A DNA stretch of 64,000 nucleotides from Anaerolineae bacterium (lineage in GTDB: Bacteria; Chloroflexota; Anaerolineae; Promineifilales; Promineifilaceae), in the NCBI GenBank assembly GCA_023382655.1, contig JAHDWK010000031.1, forward strand, positions 16,309 through 80,308. The letters run 5' to 3'. Positions within the stretch are counted from its first letter, which is position 1, and each line of letters opens with the position of its first letter. A program made the position numbers and the translations under genes. The notes beneath the pieces were generated by a model, which was given only the letters and a program-made list of their open reading frames with translations, searched no databases and was not told the origin of the DNA. Shown in pieces: positions 19,665 through 28,488 of this stretch.

Positions 19665-20481
19665 AAAGCCTGATAGCTTTCAGGAAGATTGGAGCAAGAA
19701 GAAGTTAGAGGCACTGCGTCAGCAGTTGGCAAAGCCTGGTGAATGGCCGGAAACGGCCGATCGGCTTTTCCACGTACTCACTCCTTCCAGCCAGGAACTG
19801 TCTGTAACAAAAGACGATGAAGAGATGCTTGATCTTATAGTAAGCGATGCCCTAAACGGGGTAGATATTACAGTGCAATACCCGGCTTTTTACCGGAAGT
19901 TATTGGCTGATATAGAACTACGCCAAATTTTCTTAGAGACCCTGGACTTGCTGGAAAAAAGCCAGACAGAGGGCCTGACGCCATTACCCGAGGCACCGAG
20001 CGAGGATTTATCCTTTCTCAAGACGGCCGTCCCCCCACATCCCACCATGAGTCAATCCTCATCCAGCACCTGGCAGGCAACTTGGCAAATGCTCAATGAT
20101 TATCTAACAACTTGTTTCTTTCGGCCGATGATGCCTGTTTACCGCTCTTCCACAGAATCATGGCTTGAAGAACAGACGAACATTTTGCTCCAAACTGAAC
20201 TTCAGGTAGACAAAACGGTATTTACTGTCCTGCTAGAGGCTATATCACAGGTGGAACATCCTGGTATGCTTGCCCTATCTTTGTCTGTCACCTCTTTTGT
20301 GGAGCAGGAGTTGCCACTCCTGGAGGCTTTCATAAAGTGGGGTGATTATCAGGCAACGGCCGTTCTCAACAACTATGGGCAGGTCTCTTTTCCACCATTG
20401 GCTATTGAACATGTAGTGGATGAAACCGGACAGGCGATTTCCTCTGACTTGCTTCTCACATTGACCCCTATCACCCCTTGA
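19654..20481 (+). CDS. Cysteine-less anti-sigma-like protein (module 1)
   Basis: 275 aa from ATG 19654 (or 19657), overlapping the sigma gene. Residues 58-101 align by eye with zf-HC2 anti-sigma domains such as the one at 34773-35657: G-x-D-[VI], Tyr, then the H-x3-C-x2-C positions followed by [YF]-x-E. The zinc ligands are replaced (H to K, C to D, C to L). A helical middle leads to a C-terminal beta-rich domain, KWGDYQATAVLNNYGQVSFP, also similar to the C-terminus of that anti-sigma protein. Its position between sigma factor and CHAT protease suggests that it is the sigma inhibitor and a candidate protease substrate (inference). Paralogue: 40334-41152. Confidence 0.7.
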   Translation: MMSRKPDSFQEDWSKKKLEALRQQLAKPGEWPETADRLFHVLTPSSQELSVTKDDEEMLDLIVSDALNGVDITVQYPAFYRKLLADIELRQIFLETLDLLEKSQTEGLTPLPEAPSEDLSFLKTAVPPHPTMSQSSSSTWQATWQMLNDYLTTCFFRPMMPVYRSSTESWLEEQTNILLQTELQVDKTVFTVLLEAISQVEHPGMLALSLSVTSFVEQELPLLEAFIKWGDYQATAVLNNYGQVSFPPLAIEHVVDETGQAISSDLLLTLTPITP

Positions 20482-20516
20482 TATTCAGGATGAGACCAAC
20501 TACCATTCCATAGAGA

Positions 20517-23500
20517 ATGGTAACAACATCCCCTTTATTTCCCGAAGCGATCCCTTATCTTCAACTGGCTGAAGAGTTGGTTCACCAACCCCATGCCGAA
20601 GACATACTCCTATCCACAGTTGGGCAATTTCCGGCCCTTAGCCACGCCCTTCTTAACTACCTGGCGCAGCAGGCTGAAAACATCGCTCTTAACCGGCCGG
20701 CACATAGCTGGTTTCTCATGGTTGTGGCCGATGCTGCAGCACAGCAAACAGATGACCTGTTGTTGCAGGCGTTGACCGCTTGGCGCCAGGCATGGGCAGC
20801 CAATGCCTGGGTACAACCAGCGCGGGCTACGGCCGCCTCCACCCGCGCCCGTTCCCTGTTTGCCCAATTGCAAGAACCGGGCTGGCTGGCCGCTTGTGAT
20901 TGGCAGCGCAATGCGCTCCCCTGGACACGCCCCAATTTCACACAAGCAGCTACCGAACTAGAACAAGCACTGTACCAATTAGAACAAACCGGATTAAGCA
21001 CATTCATCCCTGATTGTCAATTGGCCCTGGCTTATGCCTACCTGTTGATTGGCAGGTTTGAGGAGGCCGCCGCACAAACGGCCGTAGCCGAAAAAACCTT
21101 CCAGGAAAGAAATGATCGCCTGGGTCTGGCCCGTTGCCTATATACCAAAGCCAGTTACCTGCGTCGCCAAACTTATTTTGAGGCAGCAGTAGACTGTTTT
21201 GGCGAAGCCTTAAACCACTTTCAGGAAGTTGGCGCCAGCGTTCAGGTAACGATGACCACCATGCAATTAGGGCTGATCAGCTGGTGGTGGCAGCATGATA
21301 TACAAACGGCCGAAGCAAAGCTGAAGTGGGCTGTCAAGCAGTTTGAGATACTGGCTCTCCCTCTTTGGTCGGCCCAATGCCATTTTGGATTGGGGCAAAT
21401 TTACCAGCAAACAGGCCAACTTGCTGCTGCGGACAAGGCCCTACATGCCGCCAGGGAAATCTTCGCCCGCTTTCACTTGGCCGGACTTTGGGCCGATGTT
21501 TTGTTAGATAGCGGCTGGCTGGCTCTCTATAAGGGCCAACATCAAAGTGGTTTAGATTATTTCAGGCAGGCAGAGTCTCTCTATGCACAAATTGGAAATC
21601 GCTGGTTGCCCGTTGTTGCTACCATGCATCAAGGTGAGGCTTACACACAAATGGGATTGTATCAGCGCGCCTTGCACTGTTTGGAGCAGGCGCACGGTCA
21701 GCTTGTGGAATTGGCGATGCCGCAACGCATTGCCGCCTGTGAAATGCGTCTGGCTCAGGTCTATTTACAATTAAGCCAATGGAGACAGGCTCACATATAT
21801 CTCGATGAGGCAGAGGTGCATTATCAGCAGGGCGGACAGATAGATGCCTACCCGATTGTCTATAACCTCCGAGCCGAGCTTCTATTTTATGAAGGAAAAG
21901 AGCAAGAAGCTATCACGTCCTTGCAAAGAGCGTTGTCCGCTGCCCAACAGCAAGGGGATAGAATGCAAATAGCGCAGGCGCAACGTTTATTGGGACAGGC
22001 GTTATGTGCCTCCAATAGATTGATTGAAGCATATGATCATTTACAGCAAGCCAATGCCAGCTTAACTGACATGGGCATGCTCGTTGAACAGGCTGCCTGC
22101 CAGATTAACCTGGGTAATTACTACGCCCAGGCCAATGATAGTGTATCGGCTCGTGATGCCTGGGAACGCACGCTTGCCCTGATTCAAGAGGGTATGCCGG
22201 AACTGGCCTGGCAGGCGTATGCCGGTCTGGCCAGGTTGGCTGAAGTGGAAGGTGATGCCGTACCTGCACTGGTGCATTATCGTCAGGCAATTGCTGCTAT
22301 GGCCCGGCTGCGCCGCGCTCTGTGGCAACCGGCTGTTGCCGGCTCTTATCTGACACGGCCGTTACCCGTTTTTGATCGGGCTATTTCTCTTGTTATCCAC
22401 AAAAACTTGAACGAAGACGCTCTCTTTTTTATTGAGGAAAGCAAAGCGCAAACGGTTGCCAGACAACTTGTTACATCGGGGAAAGCCAACCTGTCGCTCC
22501 CACCTCAGATAACAGAACTCATATCCGAAATTCGTTGGTTACAAACAAAAGTAAAAGGCTCCAGGGAGCCAGGGCTTGCTGGTTTTTCAACAGTTAAAGA
22601 ACTGCATCAACAATTTCTTCAAAAAGTGCGACAGTATGATGCAGCCATTAGCCAGGCCGAGCGTACGCATTGGTCTGATAGTGATTTTGACATGGCAGGC
22701 GGTTCGTTCTCTCTTGATCAATTCCGGGAACGTGCGTCCACTTTCCTGGGTGAAAAATGGCTGGCCCTGGATTATTACCAGACCGGAGAGTGGATTAACG
22801 TGGCCGTCATTTCCCCTACCGGTTGTTACTTGTGGCAGACTCACTTAACAGCGGCTGTGCGCTTTGCCCTGGACACGTGTACGAAGGTGGGATACGGTCG
22901 TACTCTTTCATTACGAGACCTGGTTGTATTGGGAAATGCCTTGTTGCCAGATTTTGTTTGTGAGAATCTAAACCCAGAGACTTACCTGCTAATTGCCCCT
23001 CATCAGCAACTCCATCGTGTGCCCTGGGCGGCGTTGCATACCGGTAAACCCGGCTATCCGTTGGTTATGGCTTGCATTCCAGCCATTGTTCCTTCACTGC
23101 AAAATCTTGTGTTGCTCTGGCAACGGCCGCAAGCTGTACCAACAACATGGAATCGGGCCGGGCTATTAGTGGCTGTCTCGGACTTTCAGGGACGACACCC
23201 ACCTTTGGCCGCAGTAAAGTACGAAACGAAACAATTAATCGCCTTGTTTGGCTCCGGGAGTGAATCTTTAATTGAGGAAGACGCTACTTTTACCAACTGG
23301 CTTCAACTTGGTCAGGCAAATGGTCTGTCCCGCTTTCGCTTTTTGCACATGGCCACCCACGCTTTTTCGGATCAGTTCAGTGGCCGTCTAAGTGGTCTGG
23401 CTTTATATGACCGTGATCTGTGGCTGGACGAATTACAGCAAATGGGGCCGTTACCGCCGTTGGTAGTGCTTTCAGCTTGCAGCAGTCTGCGCAACCTGGT

Positions 23501-23744
23501 GTATGAAGGTGATGAACTGATGGGTCTTACTATTGGATGTCTGGCAGCCGGCGCACAACGGATCGTGGGCAGTCTCTGGCCTGTACTCGATCAGAAGTCG
23601 CCTGATTTTATGGTCAATTTTTACCGGCGACTGTTGTCCGGTAAGGAAGCGGCCGAGGCATTAGCACTGGCGCAGCGCACGGCCGTAAATACAGGGGTAG
23701 ACCTGATGCACTGGAGTAGTTTTCAATGCGTTGGGCAGCCATAG
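20517..23744 (+). CDS. TPR-CHAT caspase-like protease (module 1)
   Basis: 1075 aa. The first about 650 residues are a long TPR superhelix (repeated A-x3-Y/L...A...A-x-F pattern), and the C-terminal about 250 residues are a CHAT domain. The catalytic dyad is intact: His948 in FLHMATHAFSD and Cys988 in VVLSACSSLRN, followed by the usual GDELMGLTIGCLAAGAQRIV and GSLWPVLD blocks. CHAT domains are clan CD cysteine proteases; TPR-CHAT proteins include Csx29 of type III-E CRISPR and gasdermin-activating proteases. No signal peptide, so cytoplasmic. It starts 35 bases after the anti-sigma-like gene, with a weak ribosome site, and is 3' convergent with a small exported peptide gene. Confidence 0.92.
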   Translation: MVTTSPLFPEAIPYLQLAEELVHQPHAEDILLSTVGQFPALSHALLNYLAQQAENIALNRPAHSWFLMVVADAAAQQTDDLLLQALTAWRQAWAANAWVQPARATAASTRARSLFAQLQEPGWLAACDWQRNALPWTRPNFTQAATELEQALYQLEQTGLSTFIPDCQLALAYAYLLIGRFEEAAAQTAVAEKTFQERNDRLGLARCLYTKASYLRRQTYFEAAVDCFGEALNHFQEVGASVQVTMTTMQLGLISWWWQHDIQTAEAKLKWAVKQFEILALPLWSAQCHFGLGQIYQQTGQLAAADKALHAAREIFARFHLAGLWADVLLDSGWLALYKGQHQSGLDYFRQAESLYAQIGNRWLPVVATMHQGEAYTQMGLYQRALHCLEQAHGQLVELAMPQRIAACEMRLAQVYLQLSQWRQAHIYLDEAEVHYQQGGQIDAYPIVYNLRAELLFYEGKEQEAITSLQRALSAAQQQGDRMQIAQAQRLLGQALCASNRLIEAYDHLQQANASLTDMGMLVEQAACQINLGNYYAQANDSVSARDAWERTLALIQEGMPELAWQAYAGLARLAEVEGDAVPALVHYRQAIAAMARLRRALWQPAVAGSYLTRPLPVFDRAISLVIHKNLNEDALFFIEESKAQTVARQLVTSGKANLSLPPQITELISEIRWLQTKVKGSREPGLAGFSTVKELHQQFLQKVRQYDAAISQAERTHWSDSDFDMAGGSFSLDQFRERASTFLGEKWLALDYYQTGEWINVAVISPTGCYLWQTHLTAAVRFALDTCTKVGYGRTLSLRDLVVLGNALLPDFVCENLNPETYLLIAPHQQLHRVPWAALHTGKPGYPLVMACIPAIVPSLQNLVLLWQRPQAVPTTWNRAGLLVAVSDFQGRHPPLAAVKYETKQLIALFGSGSESLIEEDATFTNWLQLGQANGLSRFRFLHMATHAFSDQFSGRLSGLALYDRDLWLDELQQMGPLPPLVVLSACSSLRNLVYEGDELMGLTIGCLAAGAQRIVGSLWPVLDQKSPDFMVNFYRRLLSGKEAAEALALAQRTAVNTGVDLMHWSSFQCVGQP

Positions 23745-23771
23745 ATTTCTTGTTTTCTCCACAAACACACC

Positions 23772-23803
23772 ATCAGGCAGAGTGAAAGATCACCCTGCCT
23801 GAT
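23772..23803. terminator. Hairpin between convergent CHAT and peptide genes (module 1)
   Basis: Outer 9-bp stem ATCAGGCAG / CTGCCTGAT, one A-C mismatch, inner 4-bp stem GTGA/TCAC and loop AAGA. It sits in the 74 bases between the stops of the two convergent genes, so it could end transcription in both directions, but neither side has a clear T tract. An almost identical design occurs in module 2 at 37077-37108. Confidence 0.65.
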
Positions 23804-23818
23804 CGCACATCTGACAAA

Positions 23819-24040
23819 TTAACCGCCGCAACCGCTTTGTGAACCGCCACCGTTAGAACAATCAGCAATGACTGCCGCCGGATTAACCTGTGGGCGTTCT
23901 ATCTGGAATACAGTAGAATGTGGCTGATCATTTGCCGTAATAAGCGAGGCAGTTGCCCCAACGGCAGACATGGCCAACATGACCAACAACAGACTTACAA
24001 ACACAAACCGCAGGCCATTGTTATATTGCGCCTTGAGCAT
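23819..24040 (-). CDS. Small exported peptide with Cys/Gly tail (module 1)
   Basis: 73 aa from ATG 24040 (GTG 24043 is also possible), behind a near-perfect AAGGAGGTGA site. The N-terminus has a basic and then strongly hydrophobic stretch (RFVFVSLLLVMLAMSAVGA, a signal peptide or anchor). The rest is a short polar region ending in ADCSNGGGSQSGCGG. A second, independent gene at 36890-37057 encodes the same layout (signal, spacer, Cys...Gly/Ser...Cys-Gly-Gly) and has the same convergent position beside a TPR-CHAT gene. No radical-SAM or lanthionine enzyme is near. Role unknown: secreted signal, membrane peptide or protease-processed factor are options. Confidence 0.75.
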   Translation of the reverse strand: MLKAQYNNGLRFVFVSLLLVMLAMSAVGATASLITANDQPHSTVFQIERPQVNPAAVIADCSNGGGSQSGCGG

Positions 24041-24042
24041 CA

Positions 24043-24071
24043 CGAGTCACCTCCTTTCTGGTGAGGACTCG
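24043..24071 (-). promoter_or_regulatory. Hairpin covering the ribosome site of the module 1 peptide gene
   Basis: On the mRNA, CGAGT and CACC (5' arm, with a 3-base bulge between) can pair with GGTG and ACTCG (3' arm). The Shine-Dalgarno AAGGAGGTGA (24056-24047) lies partly in the loop and partly in the 3' arm, so folding would hide it. This suggests translational control of the peptide (inference). Confidence 0.5.
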
Positions 24072-24297
24072 TCGAGTGTGGCGCCCGAATTCGTTTACCA
24101 GGTCACGAATCCGCTCATGAGACGCTCAACGGCATCGGGCTAGATTGAGTAAAAACGATCTCCATCTAGTTACAGACAGCTTATTCGCCAAAGAAACTAA
24201 AAGCCTGATCTGGTTTTGAGCAATCTTTGACTGATTGTTGACCGTGATTGGATTGGGTGATCTCTTTGGTGACGCCCCAATGCTGTGGAGAAAAACA

Positions 24298-25746
24298 ATG
24301 CCCTCTCCAGACTCTTCTGCCATAAGTAGTTTTTGGCGCGAATTTCCTTTCTCTTATCGAGCCGAAGAAATGAGGGTGGTAGCTGAGTGGCTGGCTGCTG
24401 GCGAGAGCGGCACAGTCATTGGCCTGCCTGGAGCGGGGAGGGCCACACTGCTGGGCTTTCTCTGTCACCGCCCCGATGTGCTTCAGGTTTTACTTTCTCC
24501 TTATGAGCGCCAGATCATTCTTGTGCCGGTCGATCTGATTAATCTGCCAGACAATCAACTGGCTACCCTGTATCGTACAATTCTTCGTTCTTTCTTTGAG
24601 GTACGATATCGCTTTAACCGTTCCACCCAATGGTTCATCAGCGACTTATACCGTAAGAGCGAAACTGCGCGCGATCCTTTCTTGCCTCAGAGCGCATTGC
24701 GAGAAATGCTATTGCTGGTTCAGTCCCAAGAGATTCGCATCGGCTTGGTTATTGATCGTTTTGACCGGTTTTGCCAGAGCGCCACGCCACGTATGACAAA
24801 CACACTGCGTGGTTTACGAGATAGCTTTAAAGAAACGCTTTGTTATATCGTTAGTTTGCCTCAGGAGCTGACTTACCTTACGCATCTGGAAAGCCTTTCA
24901 CCATTGCAGGGGATTCTGGACACACATGTCTGTTGGGTAGGTCCGCTAACTGAAGCGGATGTGCGCCACATGGTTATTCGCCGCACACGTCACTTGGGCG
25001 AACCGCTGTCTGAGCAGGCGACAGAGCGGTTAATCAGAGTAACCGGTGCGTACCCTTCGCTGATCCGGGTGGCATGTAATTGGTGGGGAAAGTTGGGGCA
25101 AACGGCCGTAACCGATTGGGAAGAGGCACTACTACAAAAACAAAGTGTACAACACCGTCTGAGTGAGATATGGAACAGCCTGACACTAGAAGAGCAACAG
25201 GTGCTGTCTGATGTCCAAAAACGACAACTGCGCCTGCTTATGGAAGACACTACAGGGAGCAGCCATCGAAAAAAAGCATCTGTGCAACCAAAGCCGTTGG
25301 ATGGCGAGATTTTAGCTCATCTGGCTATTAAAGGAGCGTGCCGCCAAGACAGGGACGCTGGATGGAGGATTAATGGGAGTCTGCTAGATGCTTATGTGGC
25401 TCAAGTGGCTGGGCGAAGCAAAGGCAAAATTTGGGCCGACATAGAAAGTGGAGAGGTATACCAGGGGACAGAACGGGTAGAGAACCTGCAACCCATGGAG
25501 CGATCTGTTCTACAATTTCTCATTCAACATCCACGCGTACGCCATAGCCATACGGATTTAATTGAAGCCGCCTGGCCCGATGATGTCCTCAAAGAAGGCG
25601 TCTCCACAGAGGCGCTCTACCAGACAATACGGGGTATCCGCAAAAAAATCGAGCCGGATACGGCTGAGCCACGTTACATTATTAACTGGCGTGGTCAAAG
25701 ACAGGGCGGCTACCAATTCTTTCCAGAAGGCCGGCCTGTTGGGTGA
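24298..25746 (+). CDS. P-loop ATPase fused to OmpR-type winged-helix DNA-binding domain
   Basis: 482 aa from ATG 24298, preceded by GTGGAG at a good distance; an upstream TTG (24235) is possible but has no ribosome site. Walker A is GLPGAGRATLLGFL, where the invariant Lys is Arg, and Walker B is IGLVIDRFDRF. The middle resembles the helical lid of STAND/ORC-like ATPases. The C-terminal about 90 residues (LQPMERSVLQFLIQHPRVRH through YIINWRGQRQGGYQF) are a Trans_reg_C winged helix ending in the typical beta hairpin. It is likely a signal-responsive transcription regulator of the conflict genes that follow; the unusual P-loop raises doubt about ATP hydrolysis. Next gene starts 74 bases on with a similar TGTGGAGAAAA leader. 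Confidence 0.75.
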   Translation: MPSPDSSAISSFWREFPFSYRAEEMRVVAEWLAAGESGTVIGLPGAGRATLLGFLCHRPDVLQVLLSPYERQIILVPVDLINLPDNQLATLYRTILRSFFEVRYRFNRSTQWFISDLYRKSETARDPFLPQSALREMLLLVQSQEIRIGLVIDRFDRFCQSATPRMTNTLRGLRDSFKETLCYIVSLPQELTYLTHLESLSPLQGILDTHVCWVGPLTEADVRHMVIRRTRHLGEPLSEQATERLIRVTGAYPSLIRVACNWWGKLGQTAVTDWEEALLQKQSVQHRLSEIWNSLTLEEQQVLSDVQKRQLRLLMEDTTGSSHRKKASVQPKPLDGEILAHLAIKGACRQDRDAGWRINGSLLDAYVAQVAGRSKGKIWADIESGEVYQGTERVENLQPMERSVLQFLIQHPRVRHSHTDLIEAAWPDDVLKEGVSTEALYQTIRGIRKKIEPDTAEPRYIINWRGQRQGGYQFFPEGRPVG

Positions 25747-25820
25747 TTTTGCCTCTGCATAGAAAGAAATTGACGACAGAATGGCATAAATACAGGTAAG
25801 GCAAACTGTGGAGAAAAGGC

Positions 25821-28421
25821 ATGCACCAGAATCAGCCTCAAATTATTGAGCGTACAGATAAACCACTACCTCCCGACATCAAAGAAGTTTTTGTCCTCAT
25901 GTTTTCTGGCTATCGGGAAGTAATTGTAAAATCCGCATTTCAAAGCGGACTTAGTGGCAGTTGTGTATTTCCGGTTCGTCCCATCAGGGTGAATGGCGCT
26001 GAACTTCCTGCTGTCGTTAAGGTTGACCGGGCCGCGCGTATTGAAAAGGAGTGGAAAGCTTACCAGGAATACATTGAACACCGTCTGCCGCAGGTTGCCG
26101 AGATTCGAGGACAACCCGTTTATCTGCCGGATCGTTCGTATGGGGGGGTGTCGTACCCGCTTGTCGGAGCGGGCGCATTTGACGTGGAAAGCTTTGGCCA
26201 CTATTGCCGGCACGCTTCCATAAACGATATTCAGCACGTTTTAGAAACACGCCTCTGCCGCAGCCTGGAAACGCTGTGGAAGCAGACACAAACAACAAAG
26301 CCTGATTTGCACCTGCAAACACAATATGATTCCTTCTTGCCGGTTAATCTGTTGATTGAGCTATCACCGCCACCATCACACGCATCAGTTTACCAGCTTC
26401 GCCCGACTACTATTCGTGAAAGAGAGTATGGTAACGGAGACTATGTCAGCCTCTCCGATTTCCAGGTGGTTAAAGTAGTACATGAACAGCAGCAGCTTTC
26501 ACTCGATTTACCGCCCGATTACGCTGGTGCCTATCGCTTACATGTGCGCCTTGTAGCCGATATTGATCGTTACAAAGTCGGCCAGGTTGTTCATGGCTCA
26601 TTGGTAGGAGTGATAAAAAAAACGCAGGCGATGCTGTTGCTGGAGGAGGTGCAAAAGGCTTTGCCAGGAGTAGATGTAACAGGCGCTTTTTTGCCTTTGC
26701 CCGACGGCGGCCGTTTGCCCAACCCCCTGCACACCTTGCCAGACATTCTCAAGCTCTCCTTTGATGCCTATGTGTGCCATATTCATGGTGATTTGAACCT
26801 GGAGAATATTTTAGTTGATGCCGAAAGCCGCACAGCTTATCTGATTGACTTTGCTCAGTCTCGTAAAGACCATATTCTGCGCGACCTGCTCCATTTGGAA
26901 ATGTCGGTTGTTACGCGACTGTTTCCTGAAGCGTTAGCCCAATCCGATTTACCACCATCCACGATTTGTGATTTTTACGAACGCCTGCACTGCGCCGTTT
27001 TACATCCAGGCCAGGTACCGCCCCTACCTGGGTTGGAAAAGCCATTTACCATCCTGCAAACAATTCGCCAGGTTGCCCGGCGTCATCTTTTCAAAACAGA
27101 GGATTGGCCTGAGTATTTCTACTGCCTGATCATCTACCTGTTGGGGGCGTTGCGATACACTGACCTGGATAAGGTGCCGCTAGCAAAGGCATCTGCTTTT
27201 TGGGGAGCGGCCGTTACCCAAAAACTGTTGGAAACGCCACCACCTTGCCCGGAACTGTTTGTAAAACAAACCCAGGAAGATATAAAACAGAAAGCCGAAA
27301 AAAAAGAAAGTGCCGGCAGCCGAGTGCAAACAGAGACTAACTTTTTTGGTCCAGTTACCGGCACCATTCATACCGGTAGTGGGGACATTAATATTACTGA
27401 CGTCCATAAAACAGAAGCAAACACACCAGGGGCAGAAACTAGGCCCAAGGCACGTTACCGGGATACGTTTTCTTCATACGAAATTGGCACACAACGCCTG
27501 CTGGCCCAAATGGGGCAGAATCATCCTCGTTACCTGGAAACGTTAGGCTACCAGGATCGATTGCGAGACAACATTGACCGCTCTCGTCGCTTTGGCGACA
27601 CCAATTTACGCCAGGCTGACCGTGCAGAAATCATTGAACAACTGAATAAGCTTTCTCTGTCCGTTTTAGGTAATTCTTTTAACAAATTAGGGGACAATGA
27701 AGAAAAAACCCAGCCGACCCCTCCCACTTATACATCCCTGCGACTCGACACAGCCCTTCCCAGTGAAGTACAGCTTGGACATTCCTTTGAGCTTGCTGTT
27801 ACTGTTCGCCAACTGGATTCCCCAGTGCAAAATGAAGCTGGTCTGGATAAGAGAGGTTCAGGTCCCTTGCATCCTCGGTGGACAAAAGAGGCTGTCAGCA
27901 TTCTCCTACGAATTTCTGTCAGTGCCCCGGAATGTGTGGTTCACAATGACGATAACTACTCGGTTCGGCTGTTTAAGGGAGAGGACTCGCCAACTTGCTA
28001 TTTTCACCTAACTGCACGGCGGAGAGGGCGAATTAATATTGTGATAACGGTTTACCAGGAGCAGGAATGGTTAGGTGGGACACGCCTACATACAGTGGCA
28101 CACGAGCAGTTGATCGGCGAGGTTGAGACCACCACTTATGTTGCATGGCTTGAAGTGGCTCATGAGGCGCAGGTAAAGGTAGGAAAAACCATTGTTGCAT
28201 TGTTTAATGCGGCTGAATTACGTCAGCTTTGTTTTGATTTGAACGTACCTTATGCCGATTTGCCAGCAGAACCACATGCTGGAAAAGTGCTTGAACTGGT
28301 GACATATATGGTACGGAGAGGCCGTTTTGCAGATCTCGTACAGGAGTGCCAGATACAGCGTCCTCACGTGGATTGGGATGCGTTGATAAGCATTGTCCCC
28401 TCTGCACAGAGTAAGGAATAG
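25821..28421 (+). CDS. APH-like phosphotransferase with Gly-rich motif and C-terminal effector-associated-like domain
   Basis: 866 aa. An N-terminal ATP-cone-like lobe (AVVKVDRAARIEKEWKAY) precedes the catalytic centre CHIHGDLNLENILVD (near 318-333) and YLIDFAQS (DFG equivalent near 341), as in aminoglycoside/choline kinase-type phosphotransferases. Residues about 507-527 carry NFFGPVTGTIHTGSGDIN, the motif shared with the next two genes. The C-terminus (about 788-858: LFNAAELRQLCFDLNVPYAD, then LVTYMVRRGRFADLVQ) has the six-helix look of effector-associated domains described in bacterial NTP-dependent conflict systems. The combination suggests a signalling protein that recruits partners at both adaptor regions. 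Substrate unknown. Confidence 0.75.
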   Translation: MHQNQPQIIERTDKPLPPDIKEVFVLMFSGYREVIVKSAFQSGLSGSCVFPVRPIRVNGAELPAVVKVDRAARIEKEWKAYQEYIEHRLPQVAEIRGQPVYLPDRSYGGVSYPLVGAGAFDVESFGHYCRHASINDIQHVLETRLCRSLETLWKQTQTTKPDLHLQTQYDSFLPVNLLIELSPPPSHASVYQLRPTTIREREYGNGDYVSLSDFQVVKVVHEQQQLSLDLPPDYAGAYRLHVRLVADIDRYKVGQVVHGSLVGVIKKTQAMLLLEEVQKALPGVDVTGAFLPLPDGGRLPNPLHTLPDILKLSFDAYVCHIHGDLNLENILVDAESRTAYLIDFAQSRKDHILRDLLHLEMSVVTRLFPEALAQSDLPPSTICDFYERLHCAVLHPGQVPPLPGLEKPFTILQTIRQVARRHLFKTEDWPEYFYCLIIYLLGALRYTDLDKVPLAKASAFWGAAVTQKLLETPPPCPELFVKQTQEDIKQKAEKKESAGSRVQTETNFFGPVTGTIHTGSGDINITDVHKTEANTPGAETRPKARYRDTFSSYEIGTQRLLAQMGQNHPRYLETLGYQDRLRDNIDRSRRFGDTNLRQADRAEIIEQLNKLSLSVLGNSFNKLGDNEEKTQPTPPTYTSLRLDTALPSEVQLGHSFELAVTVRQLDSPVQNEAGLDKRGSGPLHPRWTKEAVSILLRISVSAPECVVHNDDNYSVRLFKGEDSPTCYFHLTARRRGRINIVITVYQEQEWLGGTRLHTVAHEQLIGEVETTTYVAWLEVAHEAQVKVGKTIVALFNAAELRQLCFDLNVPYADLPAEPHAGKVLELVTYMVRRGRFADLVQECQIQRPHVDWDALISIVPSAQSKE

Positions 28422-28488
28422 TAGATGTGCAGAACAATCATTTTCGTTCAATTGGAAATGACCTGTTTCCAGGCTCATTAACTAAACT

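Noticed and set aside
20517..23744. A bacterial gasdermin system with TPR-CHAT activator.
   Set aside because: No gene of gasdermin length or palmitoylation motif lies near either CHAT gene; the exported 55-73 aa peptides do not resemble gasdermin.
23819..24040. The small Cys/Gly peptides as classical RiPP precursors.
   Set aside because: They have ordinary signal peptides, and no radical SAM, YcaO, LanM or peptidase-transporter gene is adjacent; only the CHAT protease recurs.
18891..24043. A type III-E (Craspase) CRISPR locus.
   Set aside because: TPR-CHAT plus sigma plus candidate inhibitor is reminiscent, but there is no gRAMP/Cas7-11, no Cas1/Cas2 and no repeat-spacer array in the window.
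24235..24297. Upstream TTG start for the P-loop regulator.
   Set aside because: No ribosome site, while ATG 24298 has GTGGAG at a proper distance, like the next gene.
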